The notes under the pieces: generated by a model
Told to the model about the DNA's origin: nothing
The model's database searches: none
The model's input: only the letters and a program-made list of their open reading frames with translations
Assembly: GCA_028571685.1 (NCBI GenBank)
Contig: CM053162.1
Location: forward strand, 68,436,351 to 68,500,350
Reading direction: 5' to 3'
DNA length: 64,000 nucleotides
Source of the DNA: Heterohyrax brucei
Taxonomy: Eukaryota > Chordata > Mammalia > Hyracoidea > Procaviidae
Part shown: positions 23,151-33,650 of the stretch, piece after piece
Position numbering within the stretch: the first letter of the stretch is position 1
Layout: the number at the start of each line of letters is the position of its first letter
Program-made: the position numbers and the translations under genes

Positions 23151-23480
23151 GAGTTGTGATTGAATCTATCAGTATTAAACACCTGCTTTCCAATGGAAAT
23201 AGCTTTCTTCCAAATCTGATGTTTGTGCTTTAACTTGTTCCTGGTGTCTCCACAATCTGTTTTAGATTTTTGTAGACTTGAGTCTCCATTTTCATTCATG
23301 CCTTCATGTGTTTCAGATCTTGTTTAGAAAGATACTCCCTTCATAGAGATTATAAATATATTTCAGAAAAAAAAAATGCTTGGACCTATTTTTCAAACTT
23401 GTAAATATTGAACTTTTTTCAGAATCTTTTATTTTTCTCAAATTCCTCCAATTCATTTTGTCACATCTCAACATTATCAA

Positions 23481-23607
23481 TGCCACTGCTAACCACAAGG
23501 TCGGCAGTTCAAATCCACCAGGTGCTCCTTGAATACTCTGGGGGTCAGTTCTACCCTCGCCCCTAGGGTCGCCATGAGTTGGATCCAACTCAGCAGCACT
23601 TGGCTGG
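23481..23607 (+). mobile_element. SINE, CACTTGGC-tail type, with target duplications
   Basis: It begins inside the tRNA-like head (TGCCACTGCTAACCACAAGG), then AGTTCAAATCCACCAGGTGC, a body with GGGTCAGTTCTACCCTCGCC, and a tail ending GCAGCACTTGGCTGG. It is flanked by an exact 12-base duplication CAACATTATCAA at 23,469-23,480 and 23,608-23,619. The intact duplication marks a relatively recent target-primed insertion. Confidence 0.92.
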
Positions 23608-23874
23608 CAACATTATCAAACTGTTTGTTGGAAAAATTTCCAAGAGAAATTCAAGTTTTTGAAGTTAAAGGTCTCATTTTTAAAGATTCTGGGATCTAGT
23701 GTCAGAGGACTAACTGGACTTTACTATTCAGTGTCATTTAAGACAGAAGATGAGATTTAAAGTAATTCATAATCTATTCTTTACACACTATTTTGGGATA
23801 AGGTAACTTACGCTGTCATATACCTTGGGAATTTTTTTAAATACTCTGTTTTAATACATTGATAGGTTATTTTT

Positions 23875-24110
23875 TCAACTTCCAAACTGATTTAATTGCA
23901 GTAAATGTATAGGTTTTCTAAGCTCCGTTAAATCATTCACTGCTTTCATTTGTGTCATAGCAAATAGCTCTCTGATTTTCCCACGCATCTCCTCATCCGT
24001 ATGCACTGCACGGTCGTCTGCATTCCCTTTCTCCCCAAAGAAACAGAGCTCACAACCTGCTGCCTTTATGATGATGCGAAATGTGTTGTCAATTCTGAAT
24101 ATAAAATGTC
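23875..24110 (-). pseudogene. Unidentified protein-like frame, possible retrocopy
   Basis: About 78 residues remain open on the minus strand before a SINE interrupts the upstream side. The composition is unlike the rest of the window, with a run of charged residues (KGNADDRAVHTDEEMRGKIR and ELFAMTQMKAVNDLTELRKP) and no low-complexity stretch. I do not recognise the protein. A processed pseudogene or an old repeat ORF is possible; a live exon is unlikely because there is no splice context and the frame ends in ordinary AT-rich DNA. Chance cannot be excluded. Confidence 0.3.
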
Positions 24111-24173
24111 TTACCCTGGCCCCTAGGGTTGCCATGAGTCGGATCTGACTCGATGGCACTTGGCTGGCTTGGC
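24111..24173 (+). mobile_element. SINE 3' fragment, CACTTGGC-tail type
   Basis: Only the tail is present: TACCCTGGCCCCTAGGGTTG, CATGAGTCGGATCTGACTCG and ATGGCACTTGGCTGGCTTGG. It truncates the upstream end of the protein-like frame on the other strand. Confidence 0.88.
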
Positions 24174-24239
24174 TCTGTTTAAGAGCATAGTATCATTTTT
24201 CTATTTGTTTAAATTGCATGTATATATTCAAAAATGTAC

Positions 24240-24960
24240 CAATGTTTTCTTTACAATTTTTTCTAGAACATTTTTTCGGTTGCAGTTGTAAATGGGAGTT
24301 GTTTTTTTTTTTTTTAATCATTCATCTGTTTTTTCAGACAATTATTGCTGAAATAGTGAAGAGGTTCAGTAATACATATTTTTAAATGTATTCACCTTGT
24401 ATTCAGAAAACATACAAAAGTTTATCATTATTTTTCCTGGCTTTTCCCTAGTCTCTAGTATCATCCAAAAAAAAAAAAAGGATATTATCTTTACTTTTCT
24501 CTTATTTTGTGTCCTCATTGTATCCACTAGATCACCTGAAACAATATTGATTTAAAAAAAAAAAATGGAGCTAGGCAATATCTCTGTCCAACTCCTAATG
24601 TTACTGAAAATGCTTTTAGTGGTTTGACACTTAAATAATATTTATTGTCAATTTTAATGTTCTATTTTTATTTAAAGCTTTTATTATGTATGGCTACTAC
24701 ACTTTATCAAATGCCTTTTCATTTAATTTTCTCACTAATTTATGTAAGATTATGCTGATAGATTTATATAGATAGATAGATAGAGATATACAGATGTTTA
24801 TCAGCCCTTTCTGTAATGAACACTGCTTGGACATATTGTTCTACATTCGTATCATTTATAGGCTATTATTTTATACAATTTTTAAGCTATGTTTATTAAT
24901 GAATTGGTCTACAATTTAACCTATCTATATGTTTATTTATTTTCAAATAGACTCATCAGT
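24240..24960 (-). mobile_element. L1 LINE reverse transcriptase region, antisense
   Basis: The blocks TTTCGGTTGCAGTTGTAAAT, TACACTTTATCAAATGCCTT and TATTAATGAATTGGTCTACA match L1 ORF2 read in reverse. It is an old L1M-type copy with many stops and no intact frame. A short TAGA repeat lies at 24,767-24,784. Confidence 0.65.
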
Positions 24961-25717
24961 GATACAAGTGACTTTATATAAGCAAAAAGAATAAAATAAA
25001 AAAATAAGCATAATCTGTCAAAAAGAAACAATGACATTTCACGTATTGGTTTTATATTCTTTCAGGTGTATATTCTTCAAAATAGGACATTCCACTTGAT
25101 ACAGACTAAAAATAATTGTATCTGCATTTGTCAGGACTTTGGTTGTGATAGACACCCACTGAGCTGAAAGAAAAATGGAGAATCTATTAATCCTTGTTAA
25201 CAGCAAAGAACAGGAGAATACTTTATTTACAGGGTGAAATTCAGTCTACCTACCTTCTCTCGAGTTTGCTTTCCCCCTCAGGCCAGCTTAAATGCTCTTA
25301 CTCTAAAAGAACTCAACTCATCTCCAGTAAAACTTGGTCACAGTCTCTTGAACAGCAAACAGTTAGTGTTTTCTATCAAGATCGAAATCTTGAGGAAAGT
25401 CGTCCAGGGCCCGGCTTGGGTCACCTGCTCCTTCTCAAGGATCCACCTGTCCTTCCTGGCCTAGGCTCCTGACTTGGAACCAGTCGGAAGCCCATCCCAC
25501 TGGTGTGTCTACACGGTTGGGTTTGCTGGAAAAGCTGAGGAAAAGGGGGCTGGGTGAGACACAAACAAAACACAGACCAACCTGAAACAGCCACCACTTC
25601 AGTCCTACAGATGACACTTGTTAGGTGACTAGTCTGTGGTTGACAGAAAACATGTTAGAAAATTAGAAAACACATTATGTTCCATAAGGTAATCTTTATC
25701 CTCCAAATTGACAATAG
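24961..25717. other. Unassigned, no gene seen
   Basis: No repeat is recognised. Two overlapping plus-strand frames around 25,200-25,470 have no recognisable product. Confidence 0.4.
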
Positions 25718-26010
25718 CTAACCCTCATTATCAGAAGAATTCATTCCAGGACCAGCGCGAGCACTGCAGCTGAGGATGCTCGCTCACTTCCTCACGTGAG
25801 ATGCTCCCGTCGTTGGCGCAAAGCCACCCAGATACTTTAAAGCGTCTCCAGATTACTTATAATTCCTAATGCAATGTAAACACTATATAGATACTTGCTA
25901 TACTATATTGTGTAGTAAATAAAGACAAGGACAAAAATCTGTTCCTCACCTCGTGTTTATTTTCGATCTGCAGTTGATTGAATCCAGGGTGTAGAATCTG
26001 TGACTCAGGA
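25718..26010 (+). mobile_element. Tigger/MER2-like DNA transposon
   Basis: It starts near TAGCTAACCCTCATTATCAG and holds TTCATTCCAGGACCAGCGCG, TCCAGATTACTTATAATTCC, CTAATGCAATGTAAACACTA and TTTTCGATCTGCAGTTGATT. That order matches a short non-autonomous TcMar-Tigger element of the MER2 type, from memory. The two ends are inverted in meaning (CTCATTATCAG against CTGTGACTCAGGAG is a decayed pair). Coding capacity is absent. Confidence 0.65.
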
Positions 26011-26049
26011 GAACTGACTTTAATTAATTTTTATTTTTCCATTGAGGAT

Positions 26050-26082
26050 AGTTGGATCCGACTCGACGGCACTTGGCTTTGG
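26050..26082 (+). mobile_element. SINE stub, 33 bp, with target duplications
   Basis: Only the last 33 bases of a CACTTGGC-type SINE are present (GTTGGATCCGACTCGACGGC, then ACTTGGCTTTGG). They lie between an exact 10-base duplication CATTGAGGAT (26,040-26,049 and 26,083-26,092). The near-perfect tail and exact duplication show a late insertion that was truncated almost completely. Confidence 0.85.
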
Positions 26083-26092
26083 CATTGAGGAT

Positions 26093-27049
26093 TGTCACCT
26101 AGACACATTCTTTTCTTTTCTTTATTGAGATCCTACAGTTACTATGCAATTTCTGCCTAAATCCACAGCTGTTGTTCTTTGGCTACTTCAGGATTTTTCA
26201 ACGTTGACTCTACTGATGTTCGGGGCCACATCATTGTTTGTTGTGGGGAATGTCACATGCATTTTACTATATTTAGTAGCATTTCAAGCTTCTGCCTACT
26301 AGATACTGGTAACTATAATTCCTCCTGCTGTGGCAATTCAAAAGGTCTCTGGACAAAGTCGAGTATCTCCAGGTCTCCCGGGACTCCCGTTGGTTCCCTC
26401 TGTGCTACGCCATAGATTCCCAACCCCTGTGTGTGTGCACCAGTCTTTCACATTGTTCCATGGAAAGAAAAGAGTGCTCCATGAACATGCATATTAGAAA
26501 GGAGAGAGCTTCCCATAGGCTCTCCCTTCACGGTAGAACACACTGGGGTAGCAAAGGATCCTGGGAAATGAGGCAGTAATGACGCCTGTCCAAAATATGC
26601 TTAACTTTCCTTTTGTTTCCTTTCTGAAACATCCCTTAATTGACCCAGCACAATGAAGCTTTATCCCTAATTCCCACGCCTTTGCCTGAGCCACAAGCCT
26701 TTCATGATCTTTCTGTCATAAACTATTATTCTCTGCAAGAAACTTGCCCAACTCCAACTTTCTCACACCCTGACCTTTGCTGATCCTTCTGTGTGCTGAT
26801 TAACACACTCTGTTATCCTTCCTGGTAAGCTGCTGCCCAGGCCTGAGGGACACAAATAGAAGTCCCAAGTCAATGGACACTGCCCAGCCCTCCCTCCAAA
26901 TAAATTATTTAATCTCAGAGACCTCTCAGTATTTAACTCAGATTGCAAGGGGGTATTCATTTTCCTTTTTTCCCCCATCTGTTCAGCAGGCACTTATTGA
27001 GTGTACTCTCTTGTGCAGGACCCACCATACATGGTTCTTGTCCTGACTG
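26093..27049. other. Unassigned, no gene seen
   Basis: No exon or clear repeat. A short phrase CAGCAGGCACTTATTGAGTG near 26,985 may be MIR/L2-type sequence, but it is too short to call. Confidence 0.4.
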
Positions 27050-27238
27050 AGACAAACAACCAGAAACTGCTGAGTCCATTCTAACTCAGAGGCCCTCTGG
27101 GACTGTGTAGAGCTGCCCCACAGAATTTCCAAGGTTGTAAATCTTTACAGAAGCAGATTGCCAATTCTTCCTGGGATCAAACCACTAACGTCCCAGTTAC
27201 TGCCCAACTATTGAACCATGGTACCACCAGGATTCCTT
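27050..27238 (-). mobile_element. AfroSINE, long body variant, antisense
   Basis: Reversed tail (GAAACTGCTGAGTCCATTCT), body (GAGCTGCCCCACAGAATTTC), the long-variant insert (GTAAATCTTTACAGAAGCAG) and reversed head ending CCATGGTACCACCAGGATTCC. It is about 190 bases long compared with about 150 for the short form. Confidence 0.85.
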
Positions 27239-28487
27239 CTTGTCCTCACAGGCTGTATAAACTAGTAAGTAAAAAATGTGAATTTATGTTATTTTCTGTA
27301 TAATTTTGATAGACATTGTTCTAGAGGGAACTTGGATTGTTCTGTATGACAGTTGTGCCTCAGATGACCTAGGACAGTGTAAAGGAATGGTTTACATGAG
27401 TGTGATACCTAAACTGGGGACCCCAGGACCTACCAGGGAAATATATACAGTGAGGATGGAGTAGAGCATCACCAGGGAGAGAGGGAACATGAGAAATGGC
27501 CCAGAGGGAAAAGAGAGAAAGTTTCTTTCATGAAACTGGACCAGTCAAAAGAGCACAGGAGACCATGATTATCGATTCTGAACACACGAAGAGGCAGAAT
27601 TTGCTAAGCGTAGGGAAGAAGGATCTTGTCCGCAGTCTGCTCAACTGGCCGCTAAGGACCACACCCTAGTCTGCAGACCATCTCCATGGCTAGCAGTGCC
27701 TGACTCAAGTTAGACATTCCAGGAGCAGTTCTGATTAAATGAACCCTTGTATTCAAGGTATGCCATGGAATCATGAGAGACACGCACCATATGTCATCCT
27801 GTCCGTGAAGGATTTCATTTCACTGGCAGAACATCTGAAATTGGAATTGCAAAATGCTTTATATCAGGGTTTTACACTGCTTGAATGTTCCCTGAGTCAG
27901 AGGTGTTTTATGCGGTTGTGTGGTATGCACTGAGAGATTTCCTCTCTGTACTCTCACTGACTTCTTTTTCTTTTTTAAAATCTACTTTTGCTTTGAAATG
28001 TAGATCATGCTCGCTGAGCTGAGCAGGGTCCATATTTTTGTTCTATTAAGCAACTTGTAGTGTCAGATGCCCGAAAAGAATATTGAAATCATGACTTATG
28101 GAGGCCAAATTAAAATCGCTTCTGATGCTCAGTATATGATAAATCTGCAGAACACAAATGTGATGATACTATAAATTCTTTTATTTATATATTCATTTGA
28201 ATTCCTGCCCATATTTCCATCCCTATCTATTCTTCCTCAACTATGAACACTTTGCATTCTCTGCCTGTGACAATGAGTGTTTAAAAGTTCAGAGTCCCTT
28301 GCAGATCTTAATTGTTCTCTGTTTACTGTCTTGTCAGTATTTAAGTGTGTGTTTGATGGCTTGCATGAGAACAGCTAACATGTAGTATGGACCAACAGTG
28401 TACCAGGTAATATACTGCCCTCATTCGGCTGTACTCAGGGTGTCATCTTCGTAGTAGCCTTACACGCTAGATCCTCCCCATGTGCTG
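27239..28487. other. Unassigned, with one possible MIR phrase
   Basis: No gene is seen. The phrase near 28,385-28,480 (ACCAGGTAATATACTGCC) is loosely MIR-like. Frames near 27,739 and 28,197 have no recognisable product. Confidence 0.4.
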
Positions 28488-28632
28488 GAAAAGCCTGATG
28501 GCCTAGTGGTTAAGTGCTACATCTACTAACCAAAAGGTTGGCAGTTCAAATCTGCCAGAGGCTCCTTGGAAACTTTATGGAGCAGTTCTACTTTGACCTA
28601 TAGGGTTGCTATGGGTCATAATCAACTTGACA
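28488..28632 (+). mobile_element. AfroSINE, sense, left half of a tail-to-tail pair
   Basis: Head (GGCCTAGTGGTTAAGTGCTA), body (GGCTCCTTGGAAACTTTATG) and tail (GGGTTGCTATGGGTCATAAT) are in order, followed by CAAACAAACAAACAAAAA. Confidence 0.92.
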
Positions 28633-28647
28633 AACAAACAAACAAAA

Positions 28648-28806
28648 AAGACTACTGCTGTTGGTTGATTTCAACTCATAGTGACCGTATAGGACAGAGT
28701 AGAAAATGCTCCATAGTGTTTCCAAGGAGCTCCTGGTGGATTTGAACTGCTGACCTTTTAGTTAGCAGGCACAGCAGTTAACAACTATGCCACCAGGATT
28801 TCCAAT
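28648..28806 (-). mobile_element. AfroSINE, antisense, right half of a tail-to-tail pair
   Basis: Reversed tail (GACTACTGCTGTTGGTTGAT), body (ATGCTCCATAGTGTTTCCAA) and reversed head ending CTATGCCACCAGGATTTCC. With the preceding SINE it forms an inverted repeat of about 150-base arms. Confidence 0.92.
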
Positions 28807-29829
28807 TGACTCAACAGCAATAACTGTGTGGCTTTTTGTTCGTATTCTAATCTTGTAATTGAAGACATCAACCCGGAATGATGAAGTCACTCCCTCAGTG
28901 TCTGGGAACTCATCAACTGCTTACCTGAAGGTCCCTTCTGTTCCAAAGTCATCTTCTCACTCACCACCGCACCCTGCCACCTTTAACAATGTGTGGCTGA
29001 CAGTGTGTATCTAGAATACATTTTTAGTGAAACAACAACAAAGAAGAAAAATGAAATGAATAAACAAGAATAACATTTACTTCACGGCATCTTTCCATTA
29101 GAGGACTGCTAATGTGATTTCAATTCATAAAAATTGACCAGAATGTGGCACATTTTTTTATGAGATCTGGTTTGTACTAACATTTCTTCAGATTCCTGTC
29201 ATTTTTTTCCCCATAGCTTTATACGCCTAAGTGCTTGACCCTTTTTTGGTCAGTTATCAGCATCCACTGTAGTTAGAGAAGATAATGTTGGGTTTGTAGG
29301 TGAAGAGTGTGTAAGCACGGTGGTCAGCGTTGCTCTGCTTGAGAAGACGAAGCCTATGCTTTCTGTTTGTCACACCATCCTTGGTCTCAGAGAGGAGAGA
29401 CGGTCCTGCTCTCACTGTTCCCACTCGGTCTCCAGACATGTCCCTGTGACTCATCTTACACTGAGGTGGGGAGACAGTGTAACTCAGTGAAGTGCTAACT
29501 AACACTAACAGGCTAGAAACCATAGTAATTAGCTGTAGGGTCTTGACGACTTCATTCGTACTTCAAGAGACTCATTTTCCTCTTCTCCAGTTTAGGGTCC
29601 TAATACATACTTTGGCAAATGACAAGATTCACTTAGTTATTCATTTGGAAGATATTATTGAACACCTGCTATGCACCAGGAACTGTTTTAAGCATAAGAA
29701 AAAAATATATATGCATATTTTTTCAGTCATTCTGTGCTACATAAGGCAGACAGATTCTAAAAAACAACCATATATGTATACACATACACACATACATACA
29801 CACACATATATACACATATTAACCTTTAA
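28807..29829. other. Unassigned, with AC/AT-type simple repeat
   Basis: Nothing is recognised except a possible MIR-type phrase at 29,650-29,700 (GAACACCTGCTATGCACCAG) and an alternating (AC/AT) run at 29,768-29,820. A 121-residue frame across the run ends in its TyrThrHis repeats and is not a gene. Confidence 0.45.
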
Positions 29830-30245
29830 GTGTAGGAGGTCCGCAAACTCATCCTAGAAAAAGTGCCACCTACCTCATTGCTGAATGTCACTACACCCTC
29901 AAAGCATTCCCTTTGTGAAGCTGTGCACCAATGCCTGTGCCTAGTCCACCCTTCAAAGCAATTTTGGAATTCTTTCTGAAAGGGCCAGCAGAGCTGTTGT
30001 CGTATTACCCTTGATGTCCTGAATGTCATCAGAATGTTTTCCTTTCAATGTTTCCATTATCTCTTGGTAAAGAAAAAAGTCACTGGGGGCCAGATCAGGT
30101 AAGTAGGGAGGGCGTTCCAACACAGTTATTTGTTTTCTGGCTGAAAACTCCCTCACGGATAACTATACAGTGAAGTTAGTGAACTTGCCACCTTGTCACC
30201 GGCCACCATGTACAGTGGCCATTCCAGAAAGAGTTCCAAAATTGC
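29830..30245 (-). mobile_element. Mariner transposase remnant, C-terminal part
   Basis: Two overlapping minus-strand frames give a mariner-family C-terminus: REFSARKQITVLERPPYLP, then PDLAPSDFFLYQEIMETLKG, then in a shifted frame FQKEFQNCFEGWTRHRHWCT and ASQRECFEG. The conserved D of PDLAPSD, the third aspartate of the mariner catalytic triad, is present near 30,090. A frameshift near 29,980 and absence of the first two-thirds of the enzyme make it dead. Terminal inverted repeats were not identified. Confidence 0.8.
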
Positions 30246-30311
30246 TTAGAACAGTGGACTAGGTGCTAGTATTGGTACCTAACTTTCCAAGGGAAGTCCT
30301 TCGAAGATGAC

Positions 30312-30771
30312 TGTCATAGATTGCACTGCGTTCCCCCAAAACGTATGTATTGTTTGACTCAGCTGTGGTCCTGATGCGGTACGATTCCTCCCATGTGTTG
30401 TGAACCCTAACTCTGTGACGTTGATGATGGAGAACGGGCAGCAGTTGTGCTGGTGCAGCCAGACTCAAGCCTCCCGCTGTGGGATATCAGGAGGAGAAGT
30501 GGACATAGAGAGCTGGGAACCTCATCCCACCAAGAAGGCAGCACTGAGGGCAGAGCACATCCTTTGGGCCTGAGCTTTCCAGGCCAAGATCCTGTCCTTG
30601 AATTTGGACTCAGCCTGCCAGACTATGATAATGTCTCTTATAGAGGTGACTTGTAACTCATAAATAGATTTGCGGCTTGCAGGATTATAACAGTCAAGTT
30701 TCCCTTCATGAAGCCACCCACCCCTCCCTACCCCGGTATTTCTGTTGGAGCAGTACCAGGTGACTAAAACA
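30312..30771 (+). mobile_element. MaLR-like solo LTR, sense
   Basis: It runs from TGTCATAGATTGCACTGCGT to CAGGTGACTAAAACA with TG...CA ends. Flanks ATGAC and GTGAC form a plausible 5-base target duplication with one change. Blocks GAACCTCATCCCACCAAGAA and GAGCACATCCTTTGGGCCTG match the sense LTR at 19,470. The right part (30,650-30,730) departs from the others and may be a different LTR subfamily. Confidence 0.75.
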
Positions 30772-31879
30772 GTGACCACGGTCTTATTTAGCAGTGAGGT
30801 ATGCAGGACTTAGAGCAATTAAATTCTCCAGCTTGAGGAACTTAATTGTTGGACTTCGTGTAACATGCCAACAAGTAGTGAAAAACACTTCTTAAGCACA
30901 AAGTAAGATAAAGGAATGAATAGTGAAGGGAGAATATTTTGTACAGAGTTCTTGAGGAAATCTTTTCCAAGATATCAGCATTTGAAGTGAGATAATTAGG
31001 AGGTAAGGCCTGGTGATCTATAGCAGCAAGGTCATGCCCGAGAAAGCTCTACAGAACACACACTTCTTTGCACACACAGATTCTCCATAAGACGGAATGG
31101 ACTCTATGCCACCAGCAACAGCAACAATAAATGAAATAGGTACAGAACGAGCTATAGCTTTCTAAATGATCAAGTGCTATGTTAACAATTATTTTAAGTC
31201 TGTTCAACTTTACTCACTGCACAAGTTTTCTAGAAGAATAAGATAGATAAGGCAGAGAACAAGAGCAGGGCGTGGAATGCCTGACGGAAACTTCTGGTTG
31301 ACTCAGCTGTGCACAGAGGTCTCTGAAGTCTTGAACTAACAGTGGTGCTGACGTGATGCCTGTTTGTGTGGGGGTGACTGGGCTCTTCAGCTCCACGTCA
31401 TAATAAAATGTTGGCATGTCTAATTATTTCATAAAGCCATTTCAAGACAGTGTTTTATGGGTTGTTCAGCCACTCATTAAGTGACTACATTTTAAAAGAA
31501 ATGGATACCTGAAAGGTTCTTGCTATTATAGAAGTCTGCTTTATCTTTCCATTAAGATGGGTGACCCTGAAAAACTAGATTGGCTTCAAATAATAGGGAA
31601 CAAAAATTATGACCTCCTGGATACAGGGCATTCTTTAGTCACCAGATGCAAAAGTAAAATTTCTGTTGACTTTTTATTTGAAGAGTTTTGTTTAGCCCTG
31701 TGAAATAGTTTAAAAACCAGCAAAGAAGCTAGAAATACGTGCCTTGGTTACGACTGCAAGTAGGGCCTTATCTTAAGAAACATGACTGTAACATTGTACA
31801 AGGATTAGTAATATTCAGTGATGACAGAGAGAAAAAATAAACTAACATATATCCTGAAATTATTCCATTTCAGGAAAGA
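30772..31879. other. Unassigned, with an RTE/SINE tail fragment
   Basis: A short tail CGGAATGGACTCTATGCCAC with CAGCAACAGCAACAATAAAT at 31,090-31,130 is a plus-strand RTE or SINE 3' end. The rest shows no gene or recognisable repeat. Confidence 0.5.
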
Positions 31880-32040
31880 TAAACAATCCATTGCCCTTGA
31901 GTCAATTCTGACTCACAACGACCCTATAGAAAGAATAGAACTGCCCTCCTAGGGTTTCCAAAGAGCACCTGGAGAAATCCAACTGCCAGCCTTTTTTGTC
32001 AGCAGCTGTAACGCTTACACATTATGCCACTAGAATATCC
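31880..32040 (-). mobile_element. AfroSINE, antisense, nearly full length
   Basis: Reversed tail (ACAATCCATTGCCCTTGAGT), body (GAACTGCCCTCCTAGGGTTT) and reversed head ending ATTATGCCACTAGAATATCC. Confidence 0.9.
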
Positions 32041-32289
32041 TTAGAAAAGATGATGACATAAAAATAATATTGTAAACATTTTGTGGGAATAATTTTAAGT
32101 CTTGGAAATATTGAAACACATCTTAAATGAATCACAGGAGATATTTATATTGTTGATAAACATAGCACTTATGAATCAACTGTTTAAACTGGATGACTCT
32201 CATAGGTCATGATGAGGCAGTGTCTTTTTCTTTCTTTCTTTTCTTTTTTTTTGGAGAAAGCATTCCAGAGAAGAAGCAATAATACTGCT

Positions 32290-32530
32290 CGATCAGGAGT
32301 TACCACACGGTGGTCTGCACAGCCAGTCCAGCCCACTGTCTGCTTTCATCAATGAAATGTTATTGGAACACAGCCACACCCACACCCTGGAATGTTGCCT
32401 AGGACTGCTACTGAATTACAAGAGCAGAGGTGCATTGTCATACAAGAGACCGGATGGTCCACAGAGCTACAATCCTAGTTATCTAGCCTTTACAGAAAAA
32501 GTCTGTATATTCCAGGAAGAGCAAGGAGCC
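32290..32530 (-). mobile_element. hAT-type DNA transposon fragment, antisense
   Basis: AGTTACCACACGGTGGTCTG, AATGTTATTGGAACACAGCC, TAGCCTTTACAGAAAAAGTC are the reversed order of a mammal-wide hAT element whose sense copy is at 60,160-60,340 (GTGCCAATAAAACTTTATTT). The family label is from memory and not firm. A (TTTC)n run lies just upstream at 32,226-32,252. Confidence 0.6.
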
Positions 32531-32849
32531 CAGCCTGTCTATAGCTGGCTGAACCAGAGGCAGAGTAGAAGTCTGATTCTGTAAGCCAATTGTTTAAGCC
32601 AGATTCTTCAGTATCTTTTATAGCCACTGTAAGATAATGGCTTTTGCTCTGAAAGTGAAAAGCAGTTTAGAGATTTTGATCAATGATTTTAAGCAGATTG
32701 AATCTGGAAAATGACATGGAATTCCTACCTTGAATCTGCCTAATTGGTAGATTCGATGACAAAGCAGAAAACCATGAATAGCCAAATTAACATAAGCTGT
32801 TAGAAAAAAATATGGGAGAAAGTTATGGCTGGAGCCTTCTGTATAGATA

Positions 32850-32940
32850 CATGGCCTTGTTTGCCCTTTATGGTTGCTTTGAGTTGAAATTAACTCACTG
32901 GCAGTGGGTTTGGTGATTTTTTTTTGATTGGTTAGTTGGT
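32850..32940 (+). mobile_element. AfroSINE 3' fragment
   Basis: Tail only: TTTATGGTTGCTTTGAGTTG, AAATTAACTCACTGGCAGTG and GGTTTGGTGATTTTTTTTTG. Belongs to the GGGTTTGGT tail class. Confidence 0.8.
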
Positions 32941-32984
32941 TATTAGCAAAATATGATGTATGACAAATGTCTATAAGAATTTGG

Positions 32985-33140
32985 AGGCCTGATGAGTAAG
33001 TAGTTAAGAACTCAGATGCTAACCAGAAGGCAGGCAGCTCAAACTCACCAACACCTCTTTGAAAACCTTAGGGGACAGTTCTACTCTGTCCTATAGGGTC
33101 CCCGTGACTCAGAATCAGATAGAGGACAATGGGTTTCGGA
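32985..33140 (+). mobile_element. AfroSINE, sense
   Basis: Head (GGCCTGATGAGTAAGTAGTT), GAAGGCAGGCAGCTCAAACT, body (TTCTACTCTGTCCTATAGGG) and a diverged tail ending AGGACAATGGGTTTC. Confidence 0.88.
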
Positions 33141-33344
33141 ACTTAGAACCACTAAGAGGTAAAAATAAAAGAAAACAGCTAAAGGAAGAATTGAGATTGT
33201 ATAAAGGAAAAGTTACAGTATTATAATTAGCAACTAACATGAATTAAATGTCTACTAAAAAGCAGATATTGTATCGGTTATTGACAATCTATGTATTTAT
33301 ATATCTCTGTCTGTCTCTATATATACATATATATGTACAGAGAA

Positions 33345-33430
33345 AGTATGTCCTTGGGTGGCACAAGTGGCTGAGTACTTGGACACTAGCAGAAGTTTGG
33401 AGATTAAGTTCCATTATTGGTTACACACAT
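33345..33430 (+). mobile_element. SINE head-only fragment
   Basis: The tRNA-like head GTCCTTGGGTGGCACAAGTG continues with GACACTAGCAGAAGTTTGGA, then the copy stops. It lacks a body and tail, unlike the usual 5'-truncated copies, so it is a 3'-deleted remnant. Confidence 0.65.
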
Positions 33431-33591
33431 ACAAGAAATTTACTCTTTTTTTGTTTTAAAAATCAGGCAAAGAATTTATGTTCTTAAAGAATTTATGTTC
33501 TTAAACCTAAAATAGCTAGCATATGTAACAGGGATAAAGGAATTTAAAAGGGACTATCACTCTTTCTTTGACTCAAATATAATTTTTTTTT

Positions 33592-33650
33592 TTTAAAAAA
33601 GCGACCCTGTTGCTGCCAAGCTGATTTTGACTTCCTTTTATAGCTTGTCT
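33592..33650 (-). mobile_element. SINE tail remnant, antisense
   Basis: AAAAGCGACCCTGTTGCTGC and CAAGCTGATTTTGACTTCCT are a reversed SINE tail. It is short and diverged. Sequence from here to 34,076 is unassigned. Confidence 0.5.

Noticed and set aside
22874-23233. 119-residue plus-strand frame with a hydrophobic start
   Set aside because: It lies on the non-coding strand of an RTE-derived segment.
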